Assembly (NCBI GenBank): GCA_016000265.1
Contig: JAECRL010000011.1
Coordinates: 94,747 to 158,746, forward strand
Reading direction: 5' to 3'
Source of the DNA: Burkholderiales bacterium
Lineage (GTDB): Bacteria > Pseudomonadota > Gammaproteobacteria > Burkholderiales > Burkholderiaceae_C
DNA: 64,000 nucleotides
A model generated the notes under the pieces. It ran no database searches, had not been told where the DNA came from, and saw only the letters and a list, made by a program, of their open reading frames with translations. Positions 30,357-39,914 of the stretch are shown here, one piece after another. Positions within the stretch are counted from its first letter, which is position 1, and each line of letters begins with the position of its first letter. A program made the position numbers and the translations under genes.

Positions 30357-31060
30357 TGCCCGGTGACATCGACGACCCCACCGCTGTGCCCGGCGTGCCT
30401 CGCTCGGGCGCCTTCCCCGACGAGGGGGCGCCCCTGGCCGAGCCCGTGATGCCTTTGCTGGACGTTGATGCGGCGCTGGTCGAGCGCGTGCAGCGGGGCG
30501 ATCAAAAGGCCTTCGAGATGCTGGTGGTCAAGTACCAGCGCCGCATCGAGCGGCTGATCGCCCGCATGGTGCGTGACGTGGACCTGGTGGAGGACATCGC
30601 CCAGGAGACCTTCATCCGGGCCTACCGGGCTTTGCCGGGCTTCCGTGGCGAGAGCGCGTTCTACACCTGGCTCTACCGCATCGCGGTCAACACCGCGAAG
30701 CGAGCCATGATCGGGCTCAAGCGGGACCCCTTGCTGACCGAGGCGGCCCGGGGGGGCTCCGGCGAAGACGACGACGATCAGCCCCGCGCCCAGGACGACG
30801 CCAGCGATGGCGAGACGCCCGAGTCGATCATGGCCAGCCGCCAGGTGGCCGAAACCGTCAACGCGGCCATCGAGGCGCTGTCCGAAGACCTGCGCCAGGC
30901 CATCACGCTGCGCGAGATCGAGGGCCTGAGCTACGAAGAGATCTCCGAGATCATGGGCTGCCCGATCGGCACCGTGCGCTCGCGGATCTTCCGGGCTCGG
31001 GAGTCCATCGCGTCGCGCCTGCGCCCCTTGCTCGACACCCGCGAGGGCGAGCGCTGGTGA
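30353..31060 (+). CDS. rpoE: ECF RNA polymerase sigma factor RpoE (AlgU)
   Basis: This envelope-stress sigma factor has 235 residues from the first of two adjacent ATGs. Region 2 includes FEMLVVKYQRRIERLIARMVRDVDLVEDIAQETFIRAYRALPGFRGESAFYTWLYRIAVNTAK. Region 4 includes LREIEGLSYEEISEIMGCPIGTVRSRIFRARE. An N-terminal stretch of about 35 residues precedes region 2, and an acidic linker (GEDDDDQPRAQDD) separates the two regions. It is followed by its anti-sigma gene rseA and the protease gene mucD. Confidence 0.96.
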   Translation: MMPGDIDDPTAVPGVPRSGAFPDEGAPLAEPVMPLLDVDAALVERVQRGDQKAFEMLVVKYQRRIERLIARMVRDVDLVEDIAQETFIRAYRALPGFRGESAFYTWLYRIAVNTAKRAMIGLKRDPLLTEAARGGSGEDDDDQPRAQDDASDGETPESIMASRQVAETVNAAIEALSEDLRQAITLREIEGLSYEEISEIMGCPIGTVRSRIFRARESIASRLRPLLDTREGERW

Positions 31061-31150
31061 GCACGGAACTTTTCGCTTTTGCCCTGATCCATGAAAGGCG
31101 CCTGCATCCCATGTCGGGGTGCGGGCAGGCTGATTCAGGAGCCAAGACGC

Positions 31151-31819
31151 ATGTCTGAACACCCTCAAGGCGGTGCCGTGTCCCGCGAAATCCTCTCTGC
31201 CCTGGCCGATGGTCAGGCCAGTGCCTCCGAGGCCGCCCAGGCCGCAGCCGCCTGGCGTCAGCAGCCCGATGCGCGGGCCACCTGGCACGCCTACCACCTC
31301 ATTGGCGACGTGTTGCGCTCGCCCGAGTCCGTGGCCGCGTCTGACAGCGAGCGATTTTTGCAGCGCCTGCGCGACCGCATGGCCGAAGAGCCGGTGGTCC
31401 TCGCTCCCCAGGCTGCGCAGGTTTGGCGTCACGAGCCCGCTGCCCCCGCCACCCAGGATGCCTCGGCGTCGCCCCTGCGTCGCCGCATGTGGGCGGGGCC
31501 CGCGGCGGTTGCGGCCAGTTTCGCCTTGATCGTGGGCGTGTTGACGTCCCAGATCGGTGGCCCGGGTGGCGCCGCCAGCGGCGATCAGTTGGCGCGCTCA
31601 GGCACCGGTTGGGCCGAAGCCAGCCTCAGCACCCAGCCTGGCTTGAGCCTGGCTGCGGGCGCCTCCTTCAACAACCGAGGGGATCAGGTCACGAGCCTGC
31701 TGCCACGTGACCCGCGCCTGGAGCAGGTCATGACCGTGCAGCGCCCGCTGCCCAATCCGCCCTCGACGTTTTCCGACCCGCCCGGCTTGATCCGCCAGGC
31801 CGTCTACAGCACGCCTTGA
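31151..31819 (+). CDS. rseA: Anti-sigma-E factor RseA (MucA-like)
   Basis: This 222-residue membrane protein holds RpoE inactive. The N-terminal domain (REILSALADGQASASE, then ATWHAYHLIGDVLRS) is the RseA/MucA sigma-binding fold. A single transmembrane helix lies at about residues 119-136 (AGPAAVAASFALIVGVLTS), and the C-terminal half is periplasmic. The expected neighbour rseB, which normally shields RseA from the DegS-type protease, is absent: mucD follows after only a terminator-bearing gap. Confidence 0.88.
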   Translation: MSEHPQGGAVSREILSALADGQASASEAAQAAAAWRQQPDARATWHAYHLIGDVLRSPESVAASDSERFLQRLRDRMAEEPVVLAPQAAQVWRHEPAAPATQDASASPLRRRMWAGPAAVAASFALIVGVLTSQIGGPGGAASGDQLARSGTGWAEASLSTQPGLSLAAGASFNNRGDQVTSLLPRDPRLEQVMTVQRPLPNPPSTFSDPPGLIRQAVYSTP

Positions 31820-31845
31820 ATTCAGCGGGCCTGGTCCCCAACTTC

Positions 31846-31885
31846 ACCGCGGCGAGCCTTCAGGGGCCGCCGCGGTTTTGTCTGT
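31846..31885 (+). terminator. Terminator after rseA
   Basis: ACCGCGGCG (31846-31854) pairs with CGCCGCGGT (31868-31876) in a 9-bp stem followed by TTTGTCTGTT. The stem is very strong and the T-run short, so termination may be partial. It separates rpoE-rseA from mucD. Confidence 0.65.
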
Positions 31886-32029
31886 TGGGGCAGATGCATT
31901 GCAGACTTCAGGCCCCAGGGCTTCACCGAACTTTGCCGGGCTCATCGATTGCTGGCGTGAACTGTCGTCCAATCTGATGGCTCCAACGTTGCCATGTCAT
32001 CCGCATCTCCATCCAAGAGGTCTTCGTTC

Positions 32030-33583
32030 ATGACGCCTTCCCAAATGACCGCTGCATCCACGCCTTCCGTCATCCGCCGCACCCTCGTCGTCGGCGCGGT
32101 GGTCTCCGCCGTCGGCTTGATCCTCAGCTCCAGCCTCTTCCCGCACGCGTCTCAGGCGCAGCAGTCGGTGGCGATGGCCTCCACCCCGGTGAGCACGCTC
32201 CCGACTCAGCCTCCTTCGCAGGCCCCGCTGCTGGTCAAGGGCTTGCCTGATTTCACCGACCTGGTCGAGAAGGTGGGCCCCTCGGTGGTCAGCATCCGCA
32301 CCACCCAACGCGTCAACGACGAAGATGAAACGGGTGACGAGGCCGACGCGCAGATGCGCGAGTTCTTCAAGCGGTTCTTCGGCGTGCCGATGCCCGATCA
32401 ACGTCGCAACGCGCCCAAGCGTGGAGGCGAGCAGGGCGGCGAAGAGCGCCCCCGCGGCGTGGGCTCCGGCTTCGTGCTCAGCGCCGATGGCTACGTCATG
32501 ACCAACGCGCACGTGGTGGAGGGGGCCGATGAGGTCTACGTCAACCTGACCGACAAGCGCGAGTTCAAGGCCAAGGTCGTGGGGGCCGACAAGCGCACCG
32601 ACGTCGCCGTGCTCAAGATCGAGGCCACCAAACTTCCGGCCGTTGCGATCGGCAACGTCGGCAGCCTGCGCGTGGGCGAGTGGGTCATGGCCATCGGCAC
32701 GCCCTTTGGCCTGGAGAACACCGTGACCGCCGGCATCGTCAGCGCCAAGGCGCGCGACACCGGCGAAGAAATCCGCTTCATCCAGACCGACGTGGCGGTC
32801 AACCCGGGTAACTCGGGCGGCCCGCTCATCAACATGCGCGGCGAGGTCGTGGGCATCAACTCCCAGATCCTCAGCCGCTCGGGCGGTTTCATGGGCATCT
32901 CGCTGTCGATTCCCATCGACGACGCCATGAAGGTGGCCGACCAGCTTCGCAGCGGTGGCAAGGTGATCCGTGGTCGCATCGGCGTGTCGATCGCGCCGGT
33001 GACCAAGGACGTGGCCGAGTCCATCGGCCTGGGCAAGCCGCGCGGCGCGCTGGTGCAGGGTGTGGAGCCGGGCACCCCGGCCGACAAGGCCGGGGTTGAG
33101 GCGGGGGACATCATCACCCAGTTCAACGGCCAGGCCATCGAGAAGGCAGGGGACCTGCCGCGGCTGGTCGCCGCCACGCGCCCCGGCACCAAGAGCAGCC
33201 TGCAGGTTTTCCGTCGCGGTGGCTTCAAGGAGCTCGGCGTGACCGTGGCCGAGCTGGAGGCCCCCAAGGCCAAAGCCGAGTCGGCCAAGCCCGCCGTGAA
33301 GGCGTCGGCCGCCGCGCTGGGTCTCACCGTCACCGACCTCAGCGCCGAGCAGAAGCGCGAGCTCAAGCAGAGCGGCGGTGTGCTGGTGGAGGCCGCCGAG
33401 GGCCCCGCCGCCCGCGCCGGACTGCGTGCGGGGGACGTCATCCTGGCCGTGGCCAATGTTCAGGTGGCCAATGCGGGCGAGTTCGAGGCCCTGCTGGGCA
33501 AGGTGGACAAGACCCGTCCCGTGAGCGTGCTGGTGCGCCGCGGTGAATGGGCTCAGTACGCCGTGATCCGGCCCGGGAAGTGA
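32030..33583 (+). CDS. mucD: Periplasmic serine protease MucD/DegP family
   Basis: This Do-type protease of envelope quality control has about 517 residues. A signal segment (RTLVVGAVVSAVGLILSSSLF) is followed by the trypsin-like domain with His in MTNAHVVEGAD, Asp in KRTDVAVLKIE and Ser in NPGNSGGPLIN. Two PDZ domains follow (GALVQGVEPGTPADKAGVEAGD and VLVEAAEGPAARAGLRAGD). I prefer the ATG at 32030, preceded by AGAGG; an ATG at 31994 is also in frame. In this class of locus the gene belongs to the sigma-E regulon. Confidence 0.93.
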   Translation: MTPSQMTAASTPSVIRRTLVVGAVVSAVGLILSSSLFPHASQAQQSVAMASTPVSTLPTQPPSQAPLLVKGLPDFTDLVEKVGPSVVSIRTTQRVNDEDETGDEADAQMREFFKRFFGVPMPDQRRNAPKRGGEQGGEERPRGVGSGFVLSADGYVMTNAHVVEGADEVYVNLTDKREFKAKVVGADKRTDVAVLKIEATKLPAVAIGNVGSLRVGEWVMAIGTPFGLENTVTAGIVSAKARDTGEEIRFIQTDVAVNPGNSGGPLINMRGEVVGINSQILSRSGGFMGISLSIPIDDAMKVADQLRSGGKVIRGRIGVSIAPVTKDVAESIGLGKPRGALVQGVEPGTPADKAGVEAGDIITQFNGQAIEKAGDLPRLVAATRPGTKSSLQVFRRGGFKELGVTVAELEAPKAKAESAKPAVKASAAALGLTVTDLSAEQKRELKQSGGVLVEAAEGPAARAGLRAGDVILAVANVQVANAGEFEALLGKVDKTRPVSVLVRRGEWAQYAVIRPGK

Positions 33584-33923
33584 GCCGAGGCGGCGCGCGC
33601 GGGGCAATCCTGAGCATGCCATGGGGTTGTTGGCCCCTTTCGACAGCCCCGTTTGGTGTTGATAACTCGGGTGGCAGGGTGGAATCTGGCTACAATTCGC
33701 CCTGCCGTCGAGACTGACGGCCTCTTTCTGTTGACGTCAGACTTACCCACAACGTGCTGTTGATAACCTGTGCATAACGGGTGCTCGCCGACCTGCACGC
33801 CTGCCCCGGTGGCTTGCAAACAGCCCTTGCGGATGGGACCTTCGGTACAATGGAGGTCCAACAAGCAGTTGCCATACGTTTTTGTTGGAAGGCGCGTCAC
33901 TCCTTTTGACGTGCCTTTTTTTT
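33584..33923 (+). other. mucD-lepA intergenic region with DnaA-box-like motifs and a terminator against lepA
   Basis: This 340-nt gap holds four DnaA-box-like 9-mers: TGTTGATAA (33657-33665 and 33758-33766), TTACCCACA (33743-33751) and TGTGCATAA (33769-33777, a perfect TTATNCACA in reverse). It also holds two TACAAT -10-like elements (33691-33696 and 33846-33851), an 8-bp hairpin TCCAACAA/TTGTTGGA (33857-33889) and then an intrinsic terminator touching the lepA start codon. No open frame here looks real. Confidence 0.6.
33891..33923 (+). terminator. Intrinsic terminator immediately before the lepA ATG
   Basis: GGCGCGTCA pairs with TGACGTGCC (one G-U) around a short loop, followed by eight Ts that end at the A of the lepA ATG. 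It would end any RNA started at the TACAAT about 40 nt upstream and so act as an attenuator, or release a small RNA of roughly 65 nt with two hairpins. Confidence 0.85.
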
Positions 33924-35732
33924 ATGAACCACATCCGTAATTTTTCGATCATCGCGCACATCGACCATGGCAAGTCCACGCTGGCCGATCGCCTCATTCA
34001 GCGCTGTGGTGGCCTGAGCGACCGCGAGATGGAAGCGCAGGTGCTGGACTCGATGGACATCGAGAAAGAGCGCGGCATCACCATCAAGGCGCAGACCGCT
34101 TCGCTGCAGTACAAGGCCAAGGACGGCCAGGTCTACAACCTCAACCTGATCGACACCCCCGGGCACGTTGACTTCTCTTACGAAGTCAGCCGTTCCCTGT
34201 CGGCCTGCGAGGGCGCGCTGCTGGTGGTCGACGCCTCGCAAGGCGTTGAAGCACAGACGGTGGCCAACTGCTACACCGCGCTTGACCTGGGCGTGGAAGT
34301 CGTGCCCGTGCTCAACAAGATGGACCTGCCACAGGCCGACCCCGAGCGCGCGAAAGAAGAGATCGAAGACGTCATCGGCATCGACGCCACCGATGGCATC
34401 CCGTGTTCGGCCAAGACCGGCATGGGCATCGACGAGATCCTGGAGGCCGTGGTGGCCCGGATGCCCCCGCCCAAAGGCGACATCGACGGCCCGCTGCGCG
34501 CCATGATCATCGACGCGTGGTTCGACAACTACGTGGGCGTCGTCATGCTGGTTCGGGTGGTCGATGGCGTGCTCAAGAAGGGCGAGCGCATCCGCATGAT
34601 GGCCACCAACACCGTCTACCCGGCCGAGCACCTGGGCGTCTTCACGCCCAAGTCCACGCCGCGTGACGAGCTGCGCGCAGGCGAGGTGGGTTTCATCATC
34701 GCGGGCATCAAGGAACTGGCCGCGGCCAAGGTGGGCGACACCGTCACCCTCGAGAAGAAGCTGCCCAACAACGCCGGCCCGGCGTCTGAAGCGCTGCCGG
34801 GCTTCAAGGAAATTCAGCCGCAGGTGTTCGCGGGGCTTTACCCCACGGAGGCCAGCGAGTACGACCAGCTGCGCGATGCGCTCGAGAAGCTCAAGCTCAA
34901 CGACAGCTCGCTGCGCTATGAGCCCGAGGTGTCACAGGCGCTGGGCTTCGGCTTTCGCTGCGGCTTCCTGGGCCTGTTGCACATGGAGATCGTGCAGGAG
35001 CGCCTGGAGCGCGAGTTCGACCAGGACCTGATCACGACCGCGCCCAGCGTGGTCTATGAGGTCGAGCTCAACGGCGGCGAGGTCATCGAGGTGGAGAACC
35101 CCTCGAAGATGCCCGAGGTGGCCCGCATCAACGAGATCCGCGAGCCCATCGTCACGGTGCACCTGTACATGCCGCAGGACTACGTGGGCCCCGTCATGAC
35201 GCTGGCCAACCAGAAGCGTGGCGTGCAGATGAACATGGCCTACCACGGCAGGCAGGTCATGCTGACCTACGAGATGCCGCTGGCCGAGATCGTGCTGGAC
35301 TTCTTCGACAAGCTCAAGTCGGTCTCGCGTGGCTACGCTTCCATGGACTACGAGTTCAAGGAGTACCGAGCTTCCGACGTGGTGAAGGTCGACCTGCTCA
35401 TCAACGGCGACCGGGTGGACGCCCTGTCCATCATCGTGCACCGCGCGCAGTCGCAGTACCGCGGCCGCGCCGTGGCCGCCAAGATGCGCGAACAGATCCC
35501 GCGCCAGATGTACGACGTGGCCATCCAGGCCGCCATCGGTGGCAACATCATCGCCCGCGAGAACATCAAGGCGCTGCGCAAGAACGTGCTGGCAAAATGC
35601 TACGGCGGCGACGTTTCGCGCAAGCGCAAGCTGCTGGAAAAGCAGAAGGCAGGCAAGAAGCGCATGAAGCAGATCGGCTCGGTGGAGGTGCCTCAGGAGG
35701 CCTTCCTCGCCATCCTGCAGGTGGACGACTGA
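33924..35732 (+). CDS. lepA: Elongation factor 4 (LepA)
   Basis: This ribosomal back-translocase-like GTPase has 602 residues from the ATG at 33924, beginning [20 protein letters not shown] (G1). Other GTPase motifs are [12 protein letters not shown] (G3) and [13 protein letters not shown] (G4); the C-terminal [17 protein letters not shown] tail is diagnostic. There is no Shine-Dalgarno sequence next to the ATG: the eight Ts of a terminator lie there, with GGAAGG beyond the hairpin. lepB follows 48 nt downstream. Confidence 0.97.
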   Translation: MNHIRNFSIIAHIDHGKSTLADRLIQRCGGLSDREMEAQVLDSMDIEKERGITIKAQTASLQYKAKDGQVYNLNLIDTPGHVDFSYEVSRSLSACEGALLVVDASQGVEAQTVANCYTALDLGVEVVPVLNKMDLPQADPERAKEEIEDVIGIDATDGIPCSAKTGMGIDEILEAVVARMPPPKGDIDGPLRAMIIDAWFDNYVGVVMLVRVVDGVLKKGERIRMMATNTVYPAEHLGVFTPKSTPRDELRAGEVGFIIAGIKELAAAKVGDTVTLEKKLPNNAGPASEALPGFKEIQPQVFAGLYPTEASEYDQLRDALEKLKLNDSSLRYEPEVSQALGFGFRCGFLGLLHMEIVQERLEREFDQDLITTAPSVVYEVELNGGEVIEVENPSKMPEVARINEIREPIVTVHLYMPQDYVGPVMTLANQKRGVQMNMAYHGRQVMLTYEMPLAEIVLDFFDKLKSVSRGYASMDYEFKEYRASDVVKVDLLINGDRVDALSIIVHRAQSQYRGRAVAAKMREQIPRQMYDVAIQAAIGGNIIARENIKALRKNVLAKCYGGDVSRKRKLLEKQKAGKKRMKQIGSVEVPQEAFLAILQVDD

Positions 35733-35780
35733 CCCCGCTCAGGACCACACCGATTGCCAACGACCACAACGAGAACATCG

Positions 35781-36752
35781 ATGAGTTTGATCACCGGATT
35801 GCTGTACGCGGCGCTGGCCGTGTACCTGGGGGGCTGGTACGCGGGGCGCTGGCACGGCAACTTTTCACTGCTGCTGTTCGTCATGACCGTGGTCACGTTC
35901 GTGTACTGGCTGGCTGAGCGGTATCGCTTCCGCCCGGCGCGTGAGGCCGCAGCCCAGGCGTTGATCGAGCAGGATCATTCGCGGCGCTCGCAGTTGGCTT
36001 TGCAGGGCATCGATCAGGTCGACGGCAACGTGCTGGTGGCGCGTGACCGCCTGCTGGCCCAGCCCTGGTGGCTGGACTGGAGCGCTGGCCTGTTCCCGGT
36101 GATCTGCGCGGTGTTCTTCATGCGCTCCTTCCTGTTCGAGCCGTTCAAGATCCCCTCGGGCTCGATGATCCCGACGCTGCTGGTGGGCGACCTCATCCTG
36201 GTCAACAAGTTCCACTACGGCATCCGCCTGCCGGTGATCAACAAGAAGATCGTCGACAACAACGAGCCGCAGCGTGGCGACGTCATCGTCTTTCGCTACC
36301 CGGTCAACACCAGCCTGGACTACATCAAGCGCGTGGTGGCCCTGCCCGGTGACACCGTCGCCTACGTGAACAAGCAACTGACCGTCAACGGCCAGCCCGT
36401 GCCCCAGGATCAGCTGCCCGAGTACTACGATGCCGACAGCCTCAAGTACGCGCTGCAGTTTTCCGAGAAATTCGACGGCCGTGAACACCGCATCCTCGTC
36501 GACAAGGATCGCCCGCCCTTCGTGCCCCCGCAGGCCGTTGAGGACTACCCCCACCGAGACAACTGCAGCTACAGTGGCGAAGGGGTCGTCTGCAAGGTGC
36601 CGCCCGGTCATTACTTCGTGATGGGCGACAACCGCGACAACTCCCAGGACTCCCGCTACTGGGGCTTCGTGCCCGACCAGAACCTCGTCGGCAAGGCCTT
36701 CGTGATCTGGATGAATTTCGGCGACTTCAAGCGAATCGGTTTCTTCCATTGA
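35781..36752 (+). CDS. lepB: Signal peptidase I (LepB)
   Basis: LepB cleaves signal peptides of exported proteins at the outer face of the inner membrane. This 323-residue protein starts MSLITGLLYAALAVYLGG at 35781. It has two N-terminal membrane segments, the catalytic Ser in IPSGSMIPTLLVGD (about residue 125), the catalytic Lys in YIKRVVALPGD, and the box E block GDNRDNSQDSRYWGFVP. It is coupled to lepA, as in most bacteria. Confidence 0.96.
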   Translation: MSLITGLLYAALAVYLGGWYAGRWHGNFSLLLFVMTVVTFVYWLAERYRFRPAREAAAQALIEQDHSRRSQLALQGIDQVDGNVLVARDRLLAQPWWLDWSAGLFPVICAVFFMRSFLFEPFKIPSGSMIPTLLVGDLILVNKFHYGIRLPVINKKIVDNNEPQRGDVIVFRYPVNTSLDYIKRVVALPGDTVAYVNKQLTVNGQPVPQDQLPEYYDADSLKYALQFSEKFDGREHRILVDKDRPPFVPPQAVEDYPHRDNCSYSGEGVVCKVPPGHYFVMGDNRDNSQDSRYWGFVPDQNLVGKAFVIWMNFGDFKRIGFFH

Positions 36753-36766
36753 ACAGGATCGAGCCC

Positions 36767-37180
36767 ATGTCCCTCGTCATGCCCCTCGCGCCTCGCCTTG
36801 GCCGCCTTCCCCGTCGCTCGGGTGGCGTGCGCGCCCGTCAGTCCGGCGTCACGCTCGTCGGCTTGCTCTTCTGGGCGGTGCTCATCTGCACCTTCGCCTT
36901 GTTGCTGATGAAGGTGGCGCCCGCGGTGTCGGAGTACGGCACCATCCAGGGCATGGTCAACAAGGCGGCGGCAGAAGGGGGCTCCACGGTGCCTGAGATC
37001 CGCGCGGCCTACGATCGCTACGTCCAGATCGAGTATGGCGTTGAGGCCATTCGTTCCGGGCGCGACCTCGACATCTCCAAGGAAGACGACCGCGTGGTCA
37101 TCCGCTTTGCATACGACAAGGAAATCGAACTCGTCGACCCGGTCTACCTGGTCCTCAAGTTCAAGGGCCAGTCCAAGTGA
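36767..37180 (+). CDS. DUF4845 membrane protein
   Basis: This protein of 137 residues from the ATG at 36767 has one hydrophobic segment near the N-terminus (SGVTLVGLLFWAVLICTFALLLMKV), resembling a type IV pilin-like N-terminus. A small domain containing TIQGMVNKAAAEGGSTVPEIRAAYDRYVQIEYG follows, typical of DUF4845. Its position between lepB and rnc is conserved in betaproteobacteria. Function is unknown. Confidence 0.82.
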   Translation: MSLVMPLAPRLGRLPRRSGGVRARQSGVTLVGLLFWAVLICTFALLLMKVAPAVSEYGTIQGMVNKAAAEGGSTVPEIRAAYDRYVQIEYGVEAIRSGRDLDISKEDDRVVIRFAYDKEIELVDPVYLVLKFKGQSK

Positions 37181-37250
37181 CCGCCTGTTCTCCTTGCTCC
37201 TTCCTGACCCGGGCCTGTGATCAGGCCCTTTCTCATTGCGGGAACGCACC

Positions 37251-38009
37251 TTGACCAGCCTTTCGCCCTCCCTGCTGGGGCTGCAACAACGACTGGGGCA
37301 CGCGTTCGCCGACCCCGGCCTGCTCGTGCGCGCCGTGACCCACAAGAGCTTCGGCGCCGACCACTATGAGCGCCTGGAGTTCCTGGGCGACGCGGTGCTG
37401 GACTTGGGCGTCTCGACTTTGCTCTACGCCCGGTTTGATCGCGGGGCCGAGGGCGACCTGACGCGCGTGCGCGCCCACCTGGTTCGCCAGGACATGCTGC
37501 ATCGCCTGGCGGTGCAGCTCGGGCTGCCCTCGGTCCTGCGCCTGAGCGAAGGCGAGGCCAAGGGGGGCGGGGCTCAGCGCCCCTCCATCCTGGCCGATGC
37601 GCTGGAGGCCATCATCGGAGCGGTCTACCTGGATGCGGGCTTCGAGGCCTCCCGGGACCTGGTGCTGCGTTTGTTCGAGCCGGTGCTGGCCGAGAGCTCG
37701 CTGGAAGGCTGGAGCAAGGACGCCAAGACGGCCTTGCAGGAGTGGTTGCAGGCGCGCAAGATGCCCGTTCCGACCTACCGCATCGAAGACACGCGCGGCA
37801 AGGCACACGAGCAGGTCTTCGTCGTGGCCTGCGAGTTGCCTGACCTGAACATCTCCGTGACGGGGGAGGGCACCTCGCGGCGAGCGGCCGAACAAGCCGC
37901 CGCCCAGGCCGCGCTGTCTCGGGTGTCGGCCTTGCCGGCTCGCCAGACCGCCGTGCGCAAGCCCGAGCCCGTCGTCGTTCGCAAGCCCCGCTCGCCGCAA
38001 GCGGACTGA
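37251..38009 (+). CDS. rnc: Ribonuclease III
   Basis: RNase III cuts double-stranded RNA in rRNA and mRNA processing. The signature is ERLEFLGDAVLDLGVS (about residue 40), with the second acidic motif in DALEAIIGAVYLDAG; a double-stranded RNA-binding domain follows (KTALQEWLQARKMPVPTYRI, ending GEGTSRRAAEQAAAQAAL). The start is a TTG; I use 37251 (252 residues, GGGA upstream), with another TTG at 37236 possible. The C-terminal 30 residues are a basic tail. It is followed by era. Confidence 0.95.
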   Translation: MTSLSPSLLGLQQRLGHAFADPGLLVRAVTHKSFGADHYERLEFLGDAVLDLGVSTLLYARFDRGAEGDLTRVRAHLVRQDMLHRLAVQLGLPSVLRLSEGEAKGGGAQRPSILADALEAIIGAVYLDAGFEASRDLVLRLFEPVLAESSLEGWSKDAKTALQEWLQARKMPVPTYRIEDTRGKAHEQVFVVACELPDLNISVTGEGTSRRAAEQAAAQAALSRVSALPARQTAVRKPEPVVVRKPRSPQAD

Positions 38010-38056
38010 GCCCCACACGCGGCTCGCCGCAGCCTTTGTTTCTGATTGGTTGAACC

Positions 38057-39076
38057 ATGCCCAAGTCGCCCGCCGATGACCTGAACCCCTCGCTTGACCA
38101 GATGCTGGCCAAGTTGACGATGGCCCGCACCGGCGATGGCCAGGCGGCCGAAGCCACTCAGCAACGCTGTGGCCTCGTCGCCATCGTGGGGCGCCCCAAC
38201 GTGGGCAAATCCACCTTGTTGAACGCACTCGTGGGTCAGAAGGTGTCCATCACCTCTCGCAAGGCCCAGACCACGCGCCATCGCATCACCGGCATCCGCA
38301 CCGAGGGCGACACGCAGTTCGTCTTCGTGGACACGCCCGGCTTCCAGACGCGCCACACCGTGCGCGGCACCGCGGCCCTCAACCGCAACCTCAACAAGAC
38401 CGTGCAAGCGACTTTGTCGGACGTGGCGGTGGTGCTGTTCCTGGTCGAGGCCGGTCGTTTTGGCCCGGACGATGCCCAGGTGCTGGCCCTGCTGCCCAAG
38501 GACCGTCCGGTGCTGCTGGTGGCCAACAAACTCGACCTCATCCACCGGCGCGAAGACCTCTTCCCCTGGTTGCAGTCCATGCAGGAGCGCCACCCCTTCA
38601 CGGAGTTTGTGCCGCTGTCGGCCAAGCGCGAAGACGACACCCGCCGCCTGCTGGACATCGTGCGGCCTTACCTGCCCGAGCAAGGCTGGTGGTACGAGTC
38701 CGACGCGCTCACCGACCGCACCGACCGCTTCCTGGCCAGCGAGATCGTGCGCGAAAAGCTCTTTCGCCTCACGGGCGACGAGCTGCCCTACACCTCGACC
38801 GTGGTCATCGACCAATACACCGACGAGCCCCCGCAGGCCGACAACCCCAAGTCCACCGGCATGGTGCGCATCGCCGCGACCATCATCGTGGAGCGCGAGC
38901 AGCACAAGGGCATGGTCATCGGGGACAAGGGTGAGCGCCTCAAGCGCATCGGCACCGAGGCCCGCACCGAACTCGAGCGCCTGATGGGACGCAAAGTCTT
39001 CCTGGAGATCTGGGTGAAGGTGCGTTCGGGCTGGGCGGACGACGACGCCCGACTGCGCACCTACGGCTACGAGTGA
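38057..39076 (+). CDS. era: GTPase Era
   Basis: Era is a GTPase needed for 30S subunit maturation; it binds the 3' end of 16S rRNA. This 339-residue protein has G1 [15 protein letters not shown]3 [10 protein letters not shown]4 [10 protein letters not shown] and a C-terminal KH domain with [29 protein letters not shown]. The N-terminal 35 residues are an extension relative to E. coli Era. The rnc-era-recO order is standard. Confidence 0.97.
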   Translation: MPKSPADDLNPSLDQMLAKLTMARTGDGQAAEATQQRCGLVAIVGRPNVGKSTLLNALVGQKVSITSRKAQTTRHRITGIRTEGDTQFVFVDTPGFQTRHTVRGTAALNRNLNKTVQATLSDVAVVLFLVEAGRFGPDDAQVLALLPKDRPVLLVANKLDLIHRREDLFPWLQSMQERHPFTEFVPLSAKREDDTRRLLDIVRPYLPEQGWWYESDALTDRTDRFLASEIVREKLFRLTGDELPYTSTVVIDQYTDEPPQADNPKSTGMVRIAATIIVEREQHKGMVIGDKGERLKRIGTEARTELERLMGRKVFLEIWVKVRSGWADDDARLRTYGYE

Positions 39077-39092
39077 GGCCAGGCCCGCGAGC

Positions 39093-39914
39093 ATGGCCAA
39101 ACCTGCGTCCCGCTCGACATCGCGTGCGCCGTCACCGGCTTACGTCCTGCACAGCCACGACTGGAGCGAGTCCAGCCTGATCCTGGACCTGTTCTGCCGT
39201 GATCAGGGCAGGGTCATGGCCATCGCCAAGGGAGCCAAGCGGCCGTATTCCCAATTGCGCCCCGTGTTGATGCCCTTTCAGCGCATCACCGTGGGCTTCG
39301 GTGCCAAGCGGGGCGAGGAGTCCGAGGTGTGGCTGTTGCGGCAGGCCGAATGGGCGGGCGGGCCGGCTTTTGGGGGGGGCGATGCCTTGTTGCCTGCGTT
39401 TTACCTCAATGAGCTGCTGATGCGCCTGCTGCCCCGCCACGAGCCGCACCCCGTCTTGTTCGAAGCGTATGCCGACGTGCTGCGGGCCCTGCCCGAGCCG
39501 GGCCTCCTGCAGGCGAGCTTGCGCGCCTTCGAGCTCGTCTTGTTGCGCCAGCTGGGGCACCTGCCGGACCTGTCTTTGCTCACGCTGGACGGCACGCCGG
39601 TGAGGGCGGGGGAGCCGCATGAGCTTCATCCTGAGCTGGGGGTGAGGGCGGCGCACTGGATGGGCGAGTCCACCGACGGCCCGGCGGTGCTCAACGGCGG
39701 GGTGCTGCTGGCCATGGAAGACGCCCTGTCAGACGCCTGGCTCAACGACGAGCGCCGCGTGCAGCCCGGCCACTCCCCGGTGCCCAGCCTGATGGCGGCC
39801 TGCATGCCGGCACTGAGTGACCTCAAGTCCACCACGCGGGCCTTGCTTCACTATCATCTGGGTGCACACACGCTGCGCACCCGCCAGCTCATGATGGAAC
39901 TTCAGCAACCATGA
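39093..39914 (+). CDS. recO: DNA repair protein RecO
   Basis: RecO, with RecF and RecR, loads RecA at single-stranded gaps. This 273-residue protein has an N-terminal OB-fold with AYVLHSHDWSESSLILDLFCRDQGRVMAIAKGAKR, typical of the family, then a helical domain (LLPAFYLNELLMRLLPRHEPHPVLFEAYADVL). The zinc cysteines found in some RecO proteins are absent. Its stop overlaps the pdxJ start (ATGA). Confidence 0.93.
   Translation: MAKPASRSTSRAPSPAYVLHSHDWSESSLILDLFCRDQGRVMAIAKGAKRPYSQLRPVLMPFQRITVGFGAKRGEESEVWLLRQAEWAGGPAFGGGDALLPAFYLNELLMRLLPRHEPHPVLFEAYADVLRALPEPGLLQASLRAFELVLLRQLGHLPDLSLLTLDGTPVRAGEPHELHPELGVRAAHWMGESTDGPAVLNGGVLLAMEDALSDAWLNDERRVQPGHSPVPSLMAACMPALSDLKSTTRALLHYHLGAHTLRTRQLMMELQQP

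Noticed and set aside
33657..33777. Chromosome replication origin at the DnaA-box-like cluster
   Set aside because: No dnaA, dnaN, gidA or parAB nearby and no AT-rich unwinding element; kept only as a DnaA-site observation.
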